NCBI RefSeq assembly: GCF_963662555.1 | Contig: NZ_OY759719.1 | Location: 2,500,985 to 2,564,984 of the forward strand | Source: Thiomicrorhabdus sp. | Lineage (GTDB): Bacteria > Pseudomonadota > Gammaproteobacteria > Thiomicrospirales > Thiomicrospiraceae | Direction of reading: 5' to 3' | Length of the DNA: 64,000 nucleotides | Shown: positions 10,854-19,627 of the stretch, in pieces | How positions within the stretch are numbered: the stretch's first letter is position 1 | Layout of the letters: the number at the start of each line of letters is the position of its first letter | Notes under the pieces: generated by a model | The model's database searches: none | Told to the model about the DNA's origin: nothing | Seen by the model: the letters and a program-made list of their open reading frames with translations, nothing else | Program-made: the position numbers and the translations under genes

Positions 10854-11072
10854 TTAGGGCGTTTTAGCTTTTATTGATAAAGCATGCAGTTCACCTGTCG
10901 CAAACTGATCTTTGAAAATATCATTCACCATACGATGGCGTTGAATAGGGCTTTTACCCTCAAAGGCATCACTAATCACCGTAATTGAAGAAGTACAATC
11001 TTCTCCGCTTAATTCAACAATTGCACCTGGAATCTCGGCTTCAATCATTGTTTTGATCTGTTCTGGAGACAT
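10854..11072 (-). CDS. ibaG: BolA-family protein IbaG (YrbA)
   Basis: This is a 72-residue BolA-like protein. The start MSPEQIKTMIEAEIPGA is preferred over an upstream TTG (11090), because ATG lies a suitable distance after GAGAGAAAG. The helix-turn-helix-like BolA core reads FEGKSPIQRHRMVNDIFKD, including the conserved RHR that helps hold an Fe-S cluster with monothiol glutaredoxins. The protein ends GELHALSIKAKTP. Its place between the mla block and murA is the standard ibaG position. Confidence 0.9.
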   Translation of the reverse strand: MSPEQIKTMIEAEIPGAIVELSGEDCTSSITVISDAFEGKSPIQRHRMVNDIFKDQFATGELHALSIKAKTP

Positions 11073-11095
11073 ATTTAAACTTTCTCTCAAATTTT

Positions 11096-11875
11096 TTATT
11101 GGCGTATTTTAACGCCTTTATTCAATAAAATCAGATTTATCGCAGAAACCAAAACCACAAAAAAGCTGGTTACTGCTAAACTCAAGTAAACAGATACATC
11201 TGACTGCTCAAAAAAACCATACCTAAAACCGTCAACCATATAAAAGAACGGATTAAAATGAGAGGCTTGCTGCCAAACATCAGGCAAGGCGTGAATAGAA
11301 TAAAACACCCCACTCAAAAACGTCAACGGCATAATAATAAAGTTTTGGAAAGCGGCTAAATGGTCATATTTTTCAGAAATAATCCCAGCCATCATGCCCA
11401 ATCCTCCCATCATTGCCGCACTTAAAATTGCAAAAACAATAATCCACAATGGCTGTAACCAAGTTAAGTCAAACCACATAATACCAACAACTAAGATACC
11501 AAGTCCTACCGCTAAACCACGCACAATAGATGCTGCCACAAAAGCTAAATAGAGTTCAAAAGGAGAAATGGGGCTTAACAACACAAAGGTAAGATTACCA
11601 TGCATTTTTGACTGAATTAAACTCGACGATGTATTTGAAAACGCATTTTGCAATACCGCCATCATTACCAGGCCTGGTATTAAAAACTGACTATAAGACA
11701 GACCTGAATAAATCTCGATTTGCGAATCAATAACCTGACCAAAGACCAATAAATACAACAGCGTAGAAACCACTGGAGCAAAAACAGTTTGCACAACCAC
11801 AGAATAAAAACGGCGAATCTCTTTAACAAAAAGAGCCCAAAAACCGGTAAAGTTAAAACTAAACATAGCCAACAT
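11096..11875 (-). CDS. ABC-2 type exporter permease (YadH-like)
   Basis: The 259-residue integral membrane protein has six predicted helices and the ABC-2 pattern FLIPGLVMMAVLQNAFSNTSSSLIQSK, then LAAFQNFIIMPLTFLSGVFYSIHALP near the end. The ATG overlaps the ATPase stop (TGATG), so the two are translationally coupled. A GTG three bases upstream is an alternative start. It pairs with the following ATPase as a YadGH-type exporter; the substrate is unknown. A full palindrome copy (11666-11679) encodes IPGLV, which is natural for this family. Confidence 0.85.
   Translation of the reverse strand: MLAMFSFNFTGFWALFVKEIRRFYSVVVQTVFAPVVSTLLYLLVFGQVIDSQIEIYSGLSYSQFLIPGLVMMAVLQNAFSNTSSSLIQSKMHGNLTFVLLSPISPFELYLAFVAASIVRGLAVGLGILVVGIMWFDLTWLQPLWIIVFAILSAAMMGGLGMMAGIISEKYDHLAAFQNFIIMPLTFLSGVFYSIHALPDVWQQASHFNPFFYMVDGFRYGFFEQSDVSVYLSLAVTSFFVVLVSAINLILLNKGVKIRQ
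11666..11679. repeat. Iterated palindrome inside the YadH-like gene
   Basis: This is an exact TACCAGGCCTGGTA. It encodes PGLV, a stretch where ABC-2 permeases normally have PGL. Confidence 0.9.
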
Positions 11876-12792
11876 CACTTAACTCCCTCTGCGGTTAAAT
11901 CTAAAAACACCTCTTCTAAAGTGGCATCACGACTACTCACATCGGTAACATCTAATCCTTGTTTGTCAATCAACCCCAATACTTCTGTCATTGAACTCTC
12001 TTTATCTATTTGAAACACATAACCATTATGCTCTTGCTCAACTAAAAGCTTGGCTAAAGGGCCATGTAATTGATCTGCTATTTTAGAGACGTTTACTCGA
12101 AGATAACGATATGGATGTTTTGAAAGCAGTTTTTGAGTATTATCCAACGCTTTAATTTGCCCATTTTGCATAATGGCAACTTTATCGCATAAAGCCTCAG
12201 CTTCTTCTAAATAATGAGTGGTTAAAATAATGGTATGACCTTGATGATGAAGCTCTTTGGTAAAGTCCCAAAGAGTACGACGTAAATCAACATCCACCCC
12301 CGCTGTAGGCTCATCCAAAACCAATACTTTAGGCTTGTGCACCAATGCCATTGCAATTAATACACGACGTTTCATTCCGCCCGAGAGTTGACTTGTATTC
12401 GCATTGGCTTTATCGGCCAGGGCTAATCTTTCTAATAGCTCATTAATCCATTTTTTTTGTTGCGGACCTTTTACTCCAAAATAGCCAGACTGCAACTCAA
12501 GTAACTCTTTAATGGAAAAGAAAGGATCTGCAATCAACTCTTGTGGAACTAAACCCAATAGACGACGAGTTTGACGATAATCATGAATAACATCATAACC
12601 ATGAACATTAATATGACCCGAGGTTGGTACCACCAAACCTGACATAGCATTAATTAAGGTTGATTTACCCGCTCCATTTGGCCCTAACAAACCAAAAAAA
12701 GCCCCTTCTTCAACATCAAACGAGACGCCTTTGAGAGCTTGTAAATCGGCATAATCCTTAACCACATTGTTAAATTGAACTGCCAATGTCAT
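11875..12792 (-). CDS. ABC exporter ATPase (YadG-like)
   Basis: This is a 305-residue nucleotide-binding subunit: Walker A GPNGAGKST, signature LSGGMKRRVLIA, Walker B VLVLDEPTAGVD and the switch histidine in ILTTHYLEEAE. A start at 12792 is chosen over the upstream in-frame codon at 12831 because AAGGATT lies seven bases before this ATG. The long C-terminal tail ends VSSRDATLEEVFLDLTAEGVK, typical of ABC-2 exporter ATPases. YadGH has been inserted between mlaB and ibaG, which are normally adjacent. Confidence 0.87.
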   Translation of the reverse strand: MTLAVQFNNVVKDYADLQALKGVSFDVEEGAFFGLLGPNGAGKSTLINAMSGLVVPTSGHINVHGYDVIHDYRQTRRLLGLVPQELIADPFFSIKELLELQSGYFGVKGPQQKKWINELLERLALADKANANTSQLSGGMKRRVLIAMALVHKPKVLVLDEPTAGVDVDLRRTLWDFTKELHHQGHTIILTTHYLEEAEALCDKVAIMQNGQIKALDNTQKLLSKHPYRYLRVNVSKIADQLHGPLAKLLVEQEHNGYVFQIDKESSMTEVLGLIDKQGLDVTDVSSRDATLEEVFLDLTAEGVK

Positions 12793-12967
12793 GCAAAATC
12801 CTTTTTCTTCAAAATGAAAATAGGGCCTCAAAAGCCCTATATAAAATAAACTCTAGATTGAATTCTAAACAATCCTTTCAATCAATATTTTTTAGATTTA
12901 ATACCTGCCAAATAATTTAATCTATTGCTAATAGTGCGGCATTTACTCTTAATTCAAACACACAAAA

Positions 12968-13267
12968 TTAAACTAAAGCGACTACATCCTCTAAATCATA
13001 AAGCTTAATTAGGGTTGTTAACTCTTCTGGTAATTTTATTACCTGTAACTTCTCGTCAAGATTTGCAGCCCACACTAACAATACAGCAAAAATAGCACTA
13101 TCTGCCTTAATAACATGAGTAAAATCGACTTGTTTAACAGGCAACGCCAGCCAACTATTTTGTTTTAGCAACTCCGCTAAAAGGTCGATAGAAAGTTGCT
13201 CTGGTAAAACCAACTTAGATTCTGATTCATTCCAGCATTCAGCTAAGTTGTTATTATCTGTAGCCAC
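12968..13267 (-). CDS. mlaB: Phospholipid transport STAS-domain protein MlaB
   Basis: This 99-residue STAS-domain protein is the expected fifth member of the Mla operon. MlaB binds the MlaF ATPase and is needed for complex stability. The sequence is divergent but shows the STAS strand-helix pattern, with KQVDFTHVIKADSAIFAVLLVWAANLDEKLQVIKLPEEL corresponding to the conserved D-S-A/S helix region. It starts two bases after the mlaC stop. The name rests as much on context as on sequence. Confidence 0.8.
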   Translation of the reverse strand: MATDNNNLAECWNESESKLVLPEQLSIDLLAELLKQNSWLALPVKQVDFTHVIKADSAIFAVLLVWAANLDEKLQVIKLPEELTTLIKLYDLEDVVALV

Positions 13268-13269
13268 GT

Positions 13270-13944
13270 TTATGCTTTTCCGTTAAATTCAGCGTTTTTG
13301 GTTTGCATCTCAGTAATCACTGCATCCAAACCTTTTTTAGAAATATCTGAATCATAGGCTTTGCGGTAACTCAGCAACATGCTAATCCCTTCCACAGAAA
13401 TATCGTATAACATCCATTTTTTGGTGTGTTTATTTAGATAAAGACGATAAACCACATCAGAACGATTACCATCCGATTGCAAAACGCTCGATGCTACCGT
13501 TACTCGACCTGGCTTTTCTTCTTGAGCATTCTTAACATCAACCGAGTCAATATTTAACTTGAGTAAGCTCTGTGAATAAGAGCGAATCAATGTATTGGTG
13601 AAGGCATCTACAAACTCTGTTTGCTGTTTATCACTTGCAGTTCGCCAATGTTTTCCCATGACATAACGTGCCATCTTATCAGTGTCTATGTAAGGCAAAA
13701 CATAAGCCATCGCAAACTCTTTGATTTTTGCAGGATCACTTTCCAAAGCTTCTCTGTTCGCGTTTAATTCTGAGATGACTTTATTAGATAAATCCAAGAC
13801 CATTGTTTGTGGGTCATCTTGCTTAATAACAGAGTCATTTGCTGAGACAAAACTGCTAAACAGTAATGCAAACAACATAGCTAAGAATAGCTTTAGGCTT
13901 TTTGAATTTACTAAAGACGTATTATGTAAAGTTGCAGTACGCAT
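13270..13944 (-). CDS. mlaC: Phospholipid-binding periplasmic protein MlaC
   Basis: MlaC shuttles phospholipids across the periplasm between the outer-membrane MlaA complex and MlaFEDB. The protein has a signal peptide (LFLAMLFALLFSSFVSA) and the MlaC/Ttg2D fold with MARYVMGKHWRTASDKQQTEFVDAFTNTLIRSYSQSLL and later VVYRLYLNKHTKKWMLYDISVEGISMLLSYR. The ATG at 13944 is preferred because GGAG lies eight bases upstream; an in-frame GTG at 13959 would overlap mlaD further. The gene slightly overlaps or abuts mlaD. Confidence 0.93.
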   Translation of the reverse strand: MRTATLHNTSLVNSKSLKLFLAMLFALLFSSFVSANDSVIKQDDPQTMVLDLSNKVISELNANREALESDPAKIKEFAMAYVLPYIDTDKMARYVMGKHWRTASDKQQTEFVDAFTNTLIRSYSQSLLKLNIDSVDVKNAQEEKPGRVTVASSVLQSDGNRSDVVYRLYLNKHTKKWMLYDISVEGISMLLSYRKAYDSDISKKGLDAVITEMQTKNAEFNGKA

Positions 13945-13945
13945 C

Positions 13946-14416
13946 TTATTTATCTCCACTATCGCTAAACTTAACTAAAAACTGACTAATTAAGTTTTCT
14001 AACACTAAGGCCGATTGAGTTAATTCAATCTCACTGCCATTTTTTAGCACTTCTTCTTCACCGCCGATATCAATGCCAACATATTGATCACCCAAAAGGC
14101 CAGACGTTAAAATTGAGGCTGATGAATCCATTGGTAAATCATTATAAGTTTTGTCAATTTTCATGCTAACCCGTGCTTTAAATGATCGTGGGTCAACAGT
14201 TATATTAGTTACACGGCCAATTACCACGCCACTTATTTTTACTGGTGCTCTTACTTTTAAGCCACCAATATTGTCAAACAGTGCACTCACTTGATAGCTA
14301 GGCTTTTCTTTAAAAGAGCTAAAGTTACTCACTTGAAAAGCAATCATCACTAAGGCAAGAATGCTCATTAAAACAAACGCTCCTACCCAAATTTCAATTT
14401 TTGCCTGTCGTTTCAT
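13946..14416 (-). CDS. mlaD: Phospholipid transport MCE protein MlaD
   Basis: MlaD is the hexameric MCE ring that sits on MlaE in the inner membrane and passes lipid through its pore. The 156 residues have one N-terminal membrane helix (IWVGAFVLMSILALVMIAFQV) and one MCE domain (YQVSALFDNIGGLKVRAPVKISGVVIGRVTNI), with the pore-loop region LTSGLLGDQYVGID. The length fits single-MCE MlaD. It is part of the mlaFEDCB run. Confidence 0.95.
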   Translation of the reverse strand: MKRQAKIEIWVGAFVLMSILALVMIAFQVSNFSSFKEKPSYQVSALFDNIGGLKVRAPVKISGVVIGRVTNITVDPRSFKARVSMKIDKTYNDLPMDSSASILTSGLLGDQYVGIDIGGEEEVLKNGSEIELTQSALVLENLISQFLVKFSDSGDK

Positions 14417-14471
14417 CTGTTTTCCTTAAATATGCGATTTATTTTGTGCGTGGTTAATTAAACAGCCATGC

Positions 14472-15281
14472 CTAATTAAACATTAACGTTGTTAGAATAA
14501 AGTCTAATCCAAGAACACCTAGTGAACTATGCACCACTGTTCTAGTTGTGGCATTACTCACGCCCTCAGAAGTTGGTATTGCATCAAAACCTTGAAAAAG
14601 GGCAATAATGGCAATCAAAACCGCAAATGCTACAGACTTAATAATGCCATTTATTACATCTTCATTCCAGTCAACGTGACTGTTCATCTGTGACCAAAAA
14701 GAACCTTCGTCTACACCCAACCAACCTACTGCAACTAAATAACCACCTATAATACCCAAGGCAGTAAATAACAAGGTCAACAGAGGTAACGCAATAATAG
14801 CCGCCATTAAACGAGGAGCATAAATGTATTTAAGAGGGTCAATTGCCATCATTTCTAATGCGGATATTTGTTCTGTTGAACGCATTAATCCAATTTCTGC
14901 AGTTAAAGCTGAACCAGCACGGCCGGCAAATAATAATGCCGCCACCACCGGACCTAACTCTCTTAATAAAGAGAGTGCAGTCATAGTACCAACAGCCTCT
15001 TCTGAGTTGTAATCAACAAGAACATTATACCCTTGCAAACTCAAAACCATTCCCACAAACAAACCCGCTGTGAGTATGATTGGTAAAGATAAAACACCCG
15101 CTTGATAAACTTGTTTTGATAATAAATCTATTCGCCATAATGAATAAGGTATTGCTGGAATCAAAGAGATTAAAAAGAAAGCTCCGCGACCAAACGAGCT
15201 CAATATTGACATGCTATTTTGTCCAAGCTTTTGTAAAAAGCCTAAACTCATCATTGATTGCTTATTCTGTTGTTGACTCAT
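14472..15281 (-). CDS. mlaE: Phospholipid transport permease MlaE
   Basis: This 269-residue permease has the MlaE core: GVLSLPIILTAGLFVGMVLSLQGYNVLVDYNSEEAVGTMTALSLLRELGPVVAALLFAGRAGSA, then TAEIGLMRSTEQISALEMMAIDP, the conserved cytoplasmic segment of the family. About five to six membrane helices are visible. It starts a few bases after mlaF and lies 55 bp before mlaD. It forms the membrane channel that works with MlaF ATP hydrolysis to move phospholipid. Confidence 0.96.
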   Translation of the reverse strand: MSQQQNKQSMMSLGFLQKLGQNSMSILSSFGRGAFFLISLIPAIPYSLWRIDLLSKQVYQAGVLSLPIILTAGLFVGMVLSLQGYNVLVDYNSEEAVGTMTALSLLRELGPVVAALLFAGRAGSALTAEIGLMRSTEQISALEMMAIDPLKYIYAPRLMAAIIALPLLTLLFTALGIIGGYLVAVGWLGVDEGSFWSQMNSHVDWNEDVINGIIKSVAFAVLIAIIALFQGFDAIPTSEGVSNATTRTVVHSSLGVLGLDFILTTLMFN

Positions 15282-15287
15282 TTCTTT

Positions 15288-16106
15288 TTACACATTTTTA
15301 GCTTGTTTACTTGAAGGCATGTCATTCAAATACGAATCATCTGAATAGTGAAACGGTACAGGACCATCAGGTAATCCATTAATAAATTGATTTACATAAC
15401 CGGTCTTCTCTTCTAACAATTCTTTTTTGGTTCCTTGAGCAATAATTTTACCTTCTGAGATGACACATACATAATCTGCAATCGATAAAACCTCATTTAC
15501 ATCATGAGAAACCACCACACTGGTTAAGTCTAAACTATCATTGAGTTTACGAATTAGTTCAACCAGCACACCCATCGTAATCGGATCTTGCCCTACAAAC
15601 GGTTCGTCGTAAAAAATCATTTCTGGATCAAGAGCAATACCACGAGCTAATGCCACTCTTCTGGCCATACCACCTGACAGCTCGGAAGGCATTAAATCTT
15701 TTGCACCTCGTAAACCCACTGCTTGTAGTTTCATTAACACTAATGGATAAATCACCGACTCAGGCAGTTTTGTATGCTCTCTTAAAGGAAAAGCTACATT
15801 ATCAAACACATTCAAATCGGTTAATAAAGCACCACTTTGAAACAGCATGCCCATCTTTCTTCTTAATTGATAGAGTTTTTTACGGGGTAATTTATGTACA
15901 TTTTGCCCTTCAACCATAATCGTACCCGAATCAGGTTGTAGTTGACCCGCGATGAGCTTCAACAGAGTAGTTTTACCTGTTCCACTCGGTCCCATAATGG
16001 CCGTAACTTTACCTTTAGGAATGTTTAAAGAGATGTCATTAAAGATCACTCTCTCGCCGCGCGAAAAGGTTAGGTTTTTAATTTCAATTAATGTCTGATT
16101 CTGCAT
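15288..16106 (-). CDS. mlaF: Phospholipid transport ATPase MlaF
   Basis: This is the ATPase of the Mla system and first gene of the operon. The 272 residues include Walker A GPSGTGKTT, the Q-loop MLFQSGALLTDLNVFDNVAFPLREH (Mla type), signature LSGGMARRVALAR, Walker B MIFYDEPFVGQDP and the switch VVVSHDVNEVLSIAD. The C-terminal extension VNQFINGLPDGPVPFHY is specific to MlaF and contacts the neighbouring subunit. The 364 bp upstream are free of genes and hold a palindrome and TGAC inverted repeats. Confidence 0.95.
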   Translation of the reverse strand: MQNQTLIEIKNLTFSRGERVIFNDISLNIPKGKVTAIMGPSGTGKTTLLKLIAGQLQPDSGTIMVEGQNVHKLPRKKLYQLRRKMGMLFQSGALLTDLNVFDNVAFPLREHTKLPESVIYPLVLMKLQAVGLRGAKDLMPSELSGGMARRVALARGIALDPEMIFYDEPFVGQDPITMGVLVELIRKLNDSLDLTSVVVSHDVNEVLSIADYVCVISEGKIIAQGTKKELLEEKTGYVNQFINGLPDGPVPFHYSDDSYLNDMPSSKQAKNV

Positions 16107-16470
16107 ATCTGCTTTTGCATGTTTATTGCCCTAATGACAATTCCGTTACGGTTATTTAAATGCGTTTTGTTAATTTACCAGGCCTGGTATTTTATCGCAT
16201 TTAGTTTGGCTGTAAATTATAAAGATAGAGAAAACTCTGTATCAGAGTCTATACTCATAAATTACTTGCTGTGACAATCTTATGACAAGACCTTAATTAT
16301 GACTGAGTCATGTAGATAGTTTCATCTATTTAAATCATTATTTAATTCGTTATGTAAATCATTATTAAAACATGACAAAACTTTGAACATTTAAACGCTG
16401 AACTATAAATTTCAAGGTTTTATATCTAAGAACACCCTTTTTAAACAGCTAAATAGATTTTGTAATCCTA
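16107..16470. other. Gene-free region upstream of mlaF
   Basis: No coding frame is seen. The stretch holds an exact TACCAGGCCTGGTA at 16176-16189. At about 16279-16312 it has TTATGAC half sites, one of them in ATGACTGAGTCAT. The mlaF promoter must lie here, but I could not pick a convincing -35/-10 pair. Confidence 0.5.
16176..16189. repeat. Iterated palindrome upstream of mlaF
   Basis: This is an exact TACCAGGCCTGGTA in intergenic DNA, about 70 bp upstream of the mlaF start. Confidence 0.9.
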
Positions 16471-17073
16471 CTAATAGCCCAGTAATTCACTAATTGTTTT
16501 GAGGTTGTATACCTGTTTCATACTAATTGGATTAGTCTTTATAAAAAGAGGTGCTCCCAATATTTTATCAGGCAAAGCCTTCACAAAACTTTGTAATAGA
16601 GCAGTTTGCTCTTTAGCGTCCTCTGTTAATTGGGGAACAACACCACAAACCGCACCTGAACAAACCACATCTCCAATCTGCCACTTCCAACCATTTATAA
16701 GTTGTGTTTTAGAAACCAAAGTAATAGGCAAACCTAGGCAGCTTTTATCTTCAACTGGCTTTTCAGTAAAAACAATGACACCAGCGGCTCGTTCTTTTAG
16801 TTCCCCTACGATGTTTTGCAGCTGCTTAAGCTTGACATCATCACACTCATTAAGCACCTCAAAATAGAAACTAAAATTTCCCTCTACCGCATCGTTGATT
16901 TCTTCAATTTGTTCCTCATTCCAAGTTAACCAATCTTCTTGCGGAACCATAACGGTTCTATAGCCGTTACTGTAATAATCCAGCATCCACTCTTCTGGCA
17001 TACCATCAGGATAAAAATCGCCCTTCCAAGATTCATACTGCCAGCCAAATGTTCCAATTTGTAGATTATCCAT
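16471..17073 (-). CDS. DUF72-like TIM-barrel protein, short
   Basis: The 200-residue protein opens IGTFGWQYESWKGDFYPDGMPEEWMLDYYSN, which matches the start of DUF72 proteins, where the pattern is a G-x-x-G-W-x-Y-x-x-W followed by a yP.. stretch. DUF72 members are usually around 240-280 residues, so this is a short or divergent one, and later DUF72 motifs are not obvious. The function of the family is unknown. It is a lone minus-strand gene with a gap of more than 300 bp before mlaF. Confidence 0.6.
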   Translation of the reverse strand: MDNLQIGTFGWQYESWKGDFYPDGMPEEWMLDYYSNGYRTVMVPQEDWLTWNEEQIEEINDAVEGNFSFYFEVLNECDDVKLKQLQNIVGELKERAAGVIVFTEKPVEDKSCLGLPITLVSKTQLINGWKWQIGDVVCSGAVCGVVPQLTEDAKEQTALLQSFVKALPDKILGAPLFIKTNPISMKQVYNLKTISELLGY

Positions 17074-17337
17074 TTACAACAAAACCTTCATTTCTAAATT
17101 AAAAAAGACATTTAATTATTTTATCTTGTTTATGGATTTTCTGAGTAACTAATGGGCTTTAAAATCTTAATACTTTTGCTTATTTTCCCTTAAAACGCCC
17201 AATCAAAATAAACCTCGAAAGGTTTTTGTTATAAAATCAAGCAACTAGAGAACCATAAACAAAGTTTATTTCCACAATGATTTTGGTTATAATCCCTCCT
17301 CAATTTTTTGACGAATACATAAAAAGGCAGATTGGTA

Positions 17338-18327
17338 ATGTTTACAGCACTATTGCTTCCAAGTATCCTTCTCATTATTGGATTAGCATTCCTCGTTTGG
17401 AGTTCTGATATCTTTATAGAAGGTGCGGCAAGCACAGCAAAACACCATTCAATTTCGCCTCTAGTCATTGGGGTGGTTGTACTTGGTTTTGGTACTTCAA
17501 TGCCTGAAGTGGTTGTAGCCGTTCTAGCGTCTTTAGACAACAGTCCTGGCCTAGCAATTGGTAATGCCGTTGGTTCAAACATAGCTAACATCGGTTTAGT
17601 TTTAGGGGTAACCGCCCTTTTAGTCCCTATCACGGTTAAATCTTCAATTATTAAAAGAGAACTCCCCATCCTTGTTGCTATATCAATTGGTGCCTACCTT
17701 TTGGTTCTTGATGGTCGTTTATCATTCGTAGATGGATCAATTCTTATCGTGGCACTTGTTTTCGTCATGACATGGATGATTAAAGCCAATAAAACCATCA
17801 GCAAAGATGATCCCATCGCCGCGGAAACTCAACATGAAATTGATGAGATACCAGATCTATCTAAAGAAAAAGCGTTGGTTTATCTATTTGGGGGTTTAGT
17901 CATATTAATGCTAAGTGCCAAAATGATGGTTTCGGGTGCTGAAAGCATTGCTCACTATTTTGAAGTACCTGATGTCATTATTGGTTTAACCATTATTGCC
18001 ATTGGTACCAGTTTACCTGAACTAGCAGCGGCCATAGCCGCCGCTCGTAAAAATGAAGCTGATCTTATGATTGGTAATATTGTGGGCTCTAACTTATTTA
18101 ACATACTTGCAGTATTCGCCGTGCCTGGGCTTTTAGCTCCGTCTATTTTAGACAGAGACATGTTGACCATAGACCTACCTATTATGCTTGGCTTTACATT
18201 CCTGATGTTATTGATGGCTCTACCAAGAAACGGTGTGGCTGTAATCAGCAAATCACGAGGCCTACTCCTAGTTGTTCTGTTTATTACCTACCTCGTTACG
18301 CTTTACTTCCGCTCCGCAGGTGTTTAA
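17338..18327 (+). CDS. yrbG: Calcium/sodium antiporter, YrbG/CaxA family
   Basis: This 329-residue membrane protein has ten or so helices in two homologous halves, each with the Na/Ca exchanger signature: GFGTSMPEVVVAVLAS...GNAVGSNIAN in the first and AIGTSLPELAAAIAAA...IGNIVGSNLFN in the second. The acidic residues in those repeats bind the cations. The ATG at 17338 (after AAGG) is preferred over an upstream TTG. In E. coli yrbG heads the kdsD-kdsC-lptCAB cluster, and here it sits in the same place, but kdsD is missing. Confidence 0.92.
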   Translation: MFTALLLPSILLIIGLAFLVWSSDIFIEGAASTAKHHSISPLVIGVVVLGFGTSMPEVVVAVLASLDNSPGLAIGNAVGSNIANIGLVLGVTALLVPITVKSSIIKRELPILVAISIGAYLLVLDGRLSFVDGSILIVALVFVMTWMIKANKTISKDDPIAAETQHEIDEIPDLSKEKALVYLFGGLVILMLSAKMMVSGAESIAHYFEVPDVIIGLTIIAIGTSLPELAAAIAAARKNEADLMIGNIVGSNLFNILAVFAVPGLLAPSILDRDMLTIDLPIMLGFTFLMLLMALPRNGVAVISKSRGLLLVVLFITYLVTLYFRSAGV

Positions 18328-18399
18328 AGTATAAGCCAAACTTTCATCTCACTCTAAGAGACAGCTATCCTGCTCTTGGAGTTATACAAAAGGCTTATA

Positions 18400-18942
18400 A
18401 TGAATATCCCTGAACATATCATCGCAAAAGCTCAAAAAATCAAACTTCTTATTTTAGATGTTGATGGTGTAATGACAGATAATCGCTTGTTCTATAGTGA
18501 TGATGGTATTGAGTACAAATCATTTAACACACGTGATGGTCATGGCATGGTTCTTCTACAAAAGAGCCAAGTAGAAATTGGTATTATCACTGGGCGTAAA
18601 TCCCAACTTGTTACCAATAGAATGAATGATTTAAAAGTTAAACACGTGTTTCAGGGTGTTCCTGATAAGCTACCAACTTTTTTAAAACTGGTTGACGACT
18701 TAAATCTTGAGTTGGATGAAATTGCCTACATTGGTGATGACATATTAGACTTGCCAATACTGATGCGTATAGGGCTAGCGGTTACACCTGCCGATGGCGA
18801 TAATGAAGTCAAATCAAGAGTTCACTATATTTCGCAACATGGTGGTGGTCAAGGCTGCGTTAGAGAAGTCTGTGAAATCATTATGCGTTCTCAAAATACC
18901 TGGCAGCAGCATATGGACTTTTTCTTACGAGACCTAAACTAA
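18400..18942 (+). CDS. kdsC: 3-deoxy-D-manno-octulosonate 8-phosphate phosphatase
   Basis: KdsC removes phosphate from KDO-8-phosphate, making KDO for the lipopolysaccharide core. The 180-residue HAD phosphatase shows LLILDVDGVMTD (motif I), the KdsC-typical FNTRDGHGMVLL, IITGRKSQLV (motif II) and YIGDDILDLPIL (motif IV). The start at 18400 follows AAAAGG at a normal distance; an upstream TTG at 18376 is unlikely. lptC follows 22 bp later, linking KDO synthesis with LPS transport. Confidence 0.95.
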   Translation: MNIPEHIIAKAQKIKLLILDVDGVMTDNRLFYSDDGIEYKSFNTRDGHGMVLLQKSQVEIGIITGRKSQLVTNRMNDLKVKHVFQGVPDKLPTFLKLVDDLNLELDEIAYIGDDILDLPILMRIGLAVTPADGDNEVKSRVHYISQHGGGQGCVREVCEIIMRSQNTWQQHMDFFLRDLN

Positions 18943-18964
18943 TTTTGGTTGGCGGTGTTGATTC

Positions 18965-19621
18965 ATGAGTCTTGCACGAATACGCATCTTACTTTTTGCA
19001 CTTGTTCTTGGTGCGATTGCCTTGTGGATTACTAATCAGCAACCTGCCACTTCAGACATCCTCTCTCAGCAAGCTAAAAAACCACTAAGCTATAGCTGGC
19101 AAGCTATTCAAACAACCGTTTGGAATCTCAATCCTGCGGAACCTGAAAAACAATCCATTATTCAAGCAAAAAGCATTCTCTATAAAGATTTTGAAAAAAA
19201 GAGCGAATACTTACAGCCTCGCGTTGAGCTTATGGATAAAAAAACCATCTCAACTTTACAAAGTGAATCAGGTGACAGCCAAGAAGACAACGTTTTAAAC
19301 TTTAAAAATAACGTCGTTATTACTCAAAGAGCCAACACAACAGCAGATTCAATCTCACAAGCAAATAAAACAGATAACAAAACAGACAGCAAACCGCACA
19401 ACACGTTCACTCTGACCACTGACTTTATAAGTTACAATTTACAAACAAATCAACTTTCAACAGATGCAAAAGTGACCATTAAACAATACAATGGCCAAAC
19501 AACCGGAACAGGATTAAAAGCCAATTTAAAAACGACTGACTTAGAATTACTCTCCGATGTTAAAAGCACCTATTACCCGCAAAAAATGCAACCCAACGAC
19601 ATTCAAGCAAAAGAGCCATAG
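18965..19621 (+). CDS. lptC: LPS export protein LptC
   Basis: LptC is the inner-membrane anchored bridge component that receives LPS from LptB2FG and passes it to LptA. The 218-residue protein has one N-terminal membrane helix (ILLFALVLGAIALWI) and a beta-jellyroll region with low overall conservation. The segment at about 130-145 is rich in K, T, D and N and looks like a loop insertion. Identification leans on its place between kdsC and lptA and on the LptC-like YLQPRVELMDKK and FKNNVVITQ strands. Confidence 0.85.
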   Translation: MSLARIRILLFALVLGAIALWITNQQPATSDILSQQAKKPLSYSWQAIQTTVWNLNPAEPEKQSIIQAKSILYKDFEKKSEYLQPRVELMDKKTISTLQSESGDSQEDNVLNFKNNVVITQRANTTADSISQANKTDNKTDSKPHNTFTLTTDFISYNLQTNQLSTDAKVTIKQYNGQTTGTGLKANLKTTDLELLSDVKSTYYPQKMQPNDIQAKEP

Positions 19622-19627
19622 CCTATA

